Source: Microplitis mediator (lineage: Eukaryota; Arthropoda; Insecta; Hymenoptera; Braconidae). From it: a DNA stretch of 64,000 bases. The stretch lies in assembly GCF_029852145.1 (NCBI RefSeq), contig NC_079969.1, forward strand, positions 6,386,001 through 6,450,000, in the 5' to 3' direction. A model generated the notes under the pieces. It was not told where the DNA came from. It was given only the letters and a program-made list of their open reading frames with translations, and did not search any database. Made by a program: the position numbers and the translations under genes. Positions 60,212 to 64,000 of this stretch are shown here, piece by piece (position 1 is the stretch's first letter; every line of letters starts with the position of its first letter).

Positions 60212-62441
60212 ATGTGGAAAAAAATTGTTATTTTGTGTTTGTTTGTAAGCTTCATTGTGTGTGACAATATTGATAAAAGTGATGCAGCACCAACTGATTT
60301 GGAAATTTTTCACAATGATACGGTAATTTACATTTTATACGAATACAATAAATTGGTTTGTATGATTATATAATTATTGTCCGATTTTTAAACAGAAACA
60401 ACTACTTGAGCTGTGCTTTCCTGATAAATTGAACCCTGCGGTTATAACTGTTAACTTGATTGACATCATGTTCGAAATTTCAATAATCGAAGTGGTCAAC
60501 GCGTCCATTGTAACGATCGATAGTGATTTCGAGTCAACTGTGATGAAATGGCACTATCCAAATCATCCCTCGTACATTATATCAGCAGAGTCTGATAAAA
60601 AACTAAAAGCTCTTCTTCACGAAATAAAATCGTCGATTATTTGGAACGTCGAGTCAATGGTTTTCGTTGCTGGTGAAAACTGTGGGAAGGCAATGAAAGT
60701 TCTGAGGATGGTGTGGGATATTGAAGCCCTTGGATCGTTTTACGTCTGTCGAGATCAAGTCAACAAAAGTACGTTGGTGTATACATTTAACCCCTACACT
60801 GATAGAGCACCGAAACCCTGGAGTAGAGTTAAGAAGAAATCGAAAGATAATCGATGGACATTGTATAGGCAGTCATTTAAAAACGGTAGGGTACTGCATT
60901 CAATTTGTGATTATATTTTTCTTAAATGTTAAATTTATGTTACAGATTCAGAATTGTGTCAAAGTTATCATTTTGACAAAACCAGAAATCTGGACGGTTA
61001 CCCAGTAAAAGGTTATGCACAGACTTCAATAGGTGATCTTGCATCAAATGAATTTACACCTGAAGCACTCAATTGGCAAATCGGAAACCCATATTTCGTT
61101 TTTGAAAACATATTTTTAATGGTGAATGTCACACCGGTGATGAGCTATTATATATTTAATGATGTTCCACACTCTGTCAGAACTAAAAAATTATTTAATA
61201 ACGATACTTACGATGTATGGTTGAAATTACAACCACTCGATCGATTTTATTACGAATATCTCGATATTATTCCTCTCTACTCGGAAGAAGGCTACATGAT
61301 AGTAACAAACTCACGTTCTATTCCAATCCTTGACCAAATCGCTGACAATATGTTTAGTTATCAAACTCTGATACTCTCGATTATTATTCTAATTAGTATT
61401 TTTATACTTATTCTAGTCAATAACAAGTTCAATTTTGTTGCAACCTTTTTCGATATGTTGTTGTTGGTATTGAATATGGGGATGAGGACACCCATAGAAC
61501 GTTTGTTTATGCGTATTACTTTTCTATCCTCATCTTTATTTATGTTGATGTTTAATCCGGCATTAGAGGCTCAACTCATGGCAATGCTGGCAAAACCGAG
61601 TTACCGTAGGGTTGAAAATTTAGATGATTTACATTCCAATAAATTTAAAGTCTTCTTCGACGATAAAATCCGCGATTATATAGCCGAGACACAATTGTGG
61701 TCAAGTGATTCTGATAAGGAATACTTGTATGAGCAAGGCTCGATTGATTATGGTCAATGCTACCACTACATTACGAGAGATTATGCAGGTTCAGTACAAC
61801 TCGAAATTCTGATATTTGATACAGTCACATTCATCGATCCAGTTCCGATGAATGATTCGATTCCAGTAAATGTTTCTTATCCCATTAATGATTCACTCTC
61901 GGTAAATATGTCAAGTCCGTTAAAAGTTGGATTTGCGGAATTTGACTCAGTTATGAAAGATTCTTTAGCTGCTTGTATATTTGCTTATAAGTATCGTGAG
62001 TTTACATTAGGCAACGACTTATACATTTCAAAGGACGTATTATTCAAATCGTACAACGTGTTTATGAGTCGTAAACGTTGGAGTTTGAAAAACAAAATCG
62101 ATAAAGCAGCAATGAATCTTTTTGAAACCGGCCACATTCATTACGCCGAACGTTTTAAACGGTATAAAGAATTAAAAAGAAAAAAGAAATTAGCTGCTAG
62201 AATTGAATCATATAAAAATGGATTTGATCAATTACAGTTTGAAGATTTTCGAATAGTTTATATTTTCGGTACATTGAGCTTAATGTGGACAGTCACTGTT
62301 TTTATTTTTGAAATAGTGTTCAAAAAAATGACGGAATCATATGACAAACGCTTACAAAAATTAGAAATGAAGCGAATGAAAGTACGGCGAAAATTAGCGT
62401 TGATCAATAAACAAACTGCCTTTGCTGAAACACGGGTTTAA
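60212..62441 (+). CDS. Divergent ionotropic receptor IR7 (B-type), 698 aa
   Basis: Predicted ligand-gated channel, intact. Exons 60212-60322 (37 aa), 60396-60885 and 60946-62441; introns of 73 and 60 nt with GT-AG ends. The signal peptide is MWKKIVILCLFVSFIVC. TM1 is at about 341-359, TM2/pore carries RLFMRITFLSSSLFMLMFNP, S2 starts PSYRRVENLDDLHS, and TM3 is at about 636-658. The sequon-rich segment at about 499-527 reads NDSIPVNVSYPINDSLSVNM. Much of exon 2 and early exon 3 matches the adjacent pseudogene IR6 more closely than the other B-type genes. Its promoter has been split from that of IR6 by 4.7 kb, so any shared upstream control of the pair may be lost. Confidence 0.86.
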
Positions 62442-62907
62442 GTATATTCGTTCTGATGTAAAATTGTGTGACTTTTGTAAGACTTTATTCATTTATTGAT
62501 TTATTCAATTTGACATCTGGATGATTAACGGATATTTGGAGTACTTATCAAAGCCGAGATAAAATACAGGGTCCCTTGCATAATTTAATCAAAGTCTTGA
62601 GCTTTAATCTATCATTTTAAAATCAATTTTTATGAAGCATTGGTCAAGCGATTTCCTAAGTATTTGATTAGCATAACATTCCATAATACCAACCGGACAA
62701 ACTTTCGTAAAAAGTCATTTAGTTTTTAATCATGAAAGTAGTAACAAACAACATTTGGTTTATATTTTATGAATTTATAAAATATTTAATTCTGCTTTTG
62801 CTGTCCTTGAACTGAGTAATTAAATATTGCGTGTTGTGTTGTTTGACTCGCATATCCATTGATTAATATTGTGTGTAGTTAAAATGATTGACTTTTCAAT
62901 AAGATAT
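62442..62907. repeat. B-type 3' flank (unit III)
   Basis: Downstream of IR7, alignable with 28902-29365. It ends abruptly at the next insertion. No gene is seen; a 61-codon minus-strand frame at 62879-63064 runs into the repeat and is accidental. Confidence 0.7.
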
Positions 62908-64000
62908 CCCTGATTAAAAAAGTGAATTGAAAAGTATTGAAAATTATCTCAATTCTTTTCAATCCCTCGGCGGTTTTGGAAAGTATTGAATGGAATTGAA
63001 ATTTCGATCGTTTGAATACTTTCCAATTCCAAAGTGGAATTCGAAAGTATTGAAAAGAATTCAATCTTTCATCATTTCAATACCTTCCAATATGGAATTA
63101 TTTAGGTATTGAGAAGGATTCGGAAAGATTCAAAAATTTCAATTCATTTCAATCTTTTTCAATCCCACACTTGATCGAAATATCGGATTATTTAGGTATT
63201 GAGAAGGATTCGGAAAGATTCAAAAATTTCAATTCATTTCAATCTTTTTCAATCCCACTCATGACCCGAAATGTGAAATTATTTAGGTATTGAGAAGGAT
63301 TCAGAAAGATTCAAAAATTTCAATTCATTTCAATCTTTTTCAATCCCACACTTGATCGAAATATCAGATTATTTAGGTATTGAGAAGGATTCGGAAAGAT
63401 TCAAAAATTTTAATTCATTTCAATCTTTTTCAATCCCACACATGACCCGAAATGTGAAATTATTTAGGTATTGAGAAGGATTCAGAAAGATTCAAAAATT
63501 TCAATTCATTTCAATCTTTTTCAATCCCACTCATGACCCGAAATGTGAAATTATTTAGGTATTGAGAAGGATTCAGAAAGATTCAAAAATTTCAATTCAT
63601 TTCAATCTTTTTCAATCCCACACTTGATCGAAATATCAGATTATTTAGGTATTGAGAAGGATTCGGAAAGATTCAAAAATTTTAATTCATTTCAATCTTT
63701 TTCAATCCCACACATGACCCGAAATGTGAAATTATTTAGGTATTGAGAAGGATTCGGAAAGATTCAAAAATTTCAATTCATTTCAATCTTTTTCAATCCC
63801 ACTCATGACCCGAAATGTGAAATTATTTAGGTATTGAGAAGGATTCAGAAAGATTCAAAAATTTCAATTCATTTCAATCTTTTTCAATCCCACACTTGAT
63901 CCGAAATGACGGATTATTTAGGTATTGAGAAGGATTCAGAAAGATTAAAAATATCAATTCATTTGAATCTTTTTCAATTCCTCGGAAGTTCTGAAATTCT
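62908..64000. mobile_element. CCCTGATTAAAA element with 90/91-bp minisatellite, incomplete
   Basis: The B-type flank seen at 29365 is interrupted at AAGATAT by CCCTGATTAAAAAAGTG, which looks like a transposon terminus. About 190 bp of GAATTGAAAAGTATTG-type sequence follows, then a tandem array. Repeat units start TTTAGGTATTGAGAAGGATT at 63101, 63191, 63282, 63372, 63463, 63554, 63644, 63735, 63826 and 63917. Units ending ACTTGATCGAAATATC (90 bp) and ATGACCCGAAATGTG (91 bp) follow a three-unit period of 272 bp. The right end is outside the window. Confidence 0.75.

Noticed and set aside
62908..64000. CRISPR-like array of 90/91-bp units
   Set aside because: Units are contiguous tandem repeats with small variants, not short repeats separated by unique spacers, and the context is eukaryotic.

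Overview
The window looks like AT-rich insect nuclear DNA. It has short GT-AG introns of 60 and 73 nt, hAT-, mariner- and LTR-type transposon remains, a 172-bp satellite, and a tandem array of divergent ionotropic-receptor (IR) genes. A hymenopteran, perhaps a parasitoid wasp, is my best guess, but that is an inference and no species can be fixed from the sequence.

Layout. (1) 1-18776: an uninterrupted satellite of about 109 head-to-tail 172-bp monomers with nested higher-order repeats. (2) 18785-62907: three tandem segmental duplications of one ancestral unit. Unit I is about 18785-30590, unit II about 30590-44985 and unit III about 44985-62907. Each unit carries a head-to-head pair of three-exon IR genes: an A-type gene on the minus strand (long intron 1) and a B-type gene on the plus strand (73-nt intron 1). 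They share a roughly 2-kb bidirectional promoter region. (3) 62908-64000: the start of another repetitive element, built mainly of 90/91-bp tandem repeats, running off the window end.

Genes. IR1 (-), IR2 (+), IR3 (-), IR4 (+) and IR7 (+) have intact reading frames of 701, 698, 701, 684 and 698 aa once two introns are removed. IR5 (-) is a 5'-truncated pseudogene with an in-frame TGA. IR6 (-) is a pseudogene with a nonsense codon, a one-base deletion and an 864-bp DNA transposon in its last exon. All have a signal peptide (where exon 1 survives), a two-lobed extracellular ligand-binding region and three membrane segments in the IR layout. All six promoters with a surviving exon 1 carry the same 14-bp near-palindrome, GGACACGTATCCTT, at a fixed distance for each gene type. 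Exons 2 and 3 have been exchanged between A and B genes, so several genes are mosaics.

Mobile DNA. Comparing the duplicated units gives empty sites for many insertions, so their ends can be placed almost to the base. The most striking is an 887-bp inverted-repeat element (42914-43800, 8-bp target duplication) that carries what looks like a complete type III hammerhead ribozyme at 43408-43480, with 10 bp of loop-loop complementarity. Between IR6 and IR7 there is a three-layer nest: a solo LTR inside a hAT element inside a 4.7-kb fold-back element. Several elements have CCC-starting termini, 2-bp target duplications and arrays of short palindromes.
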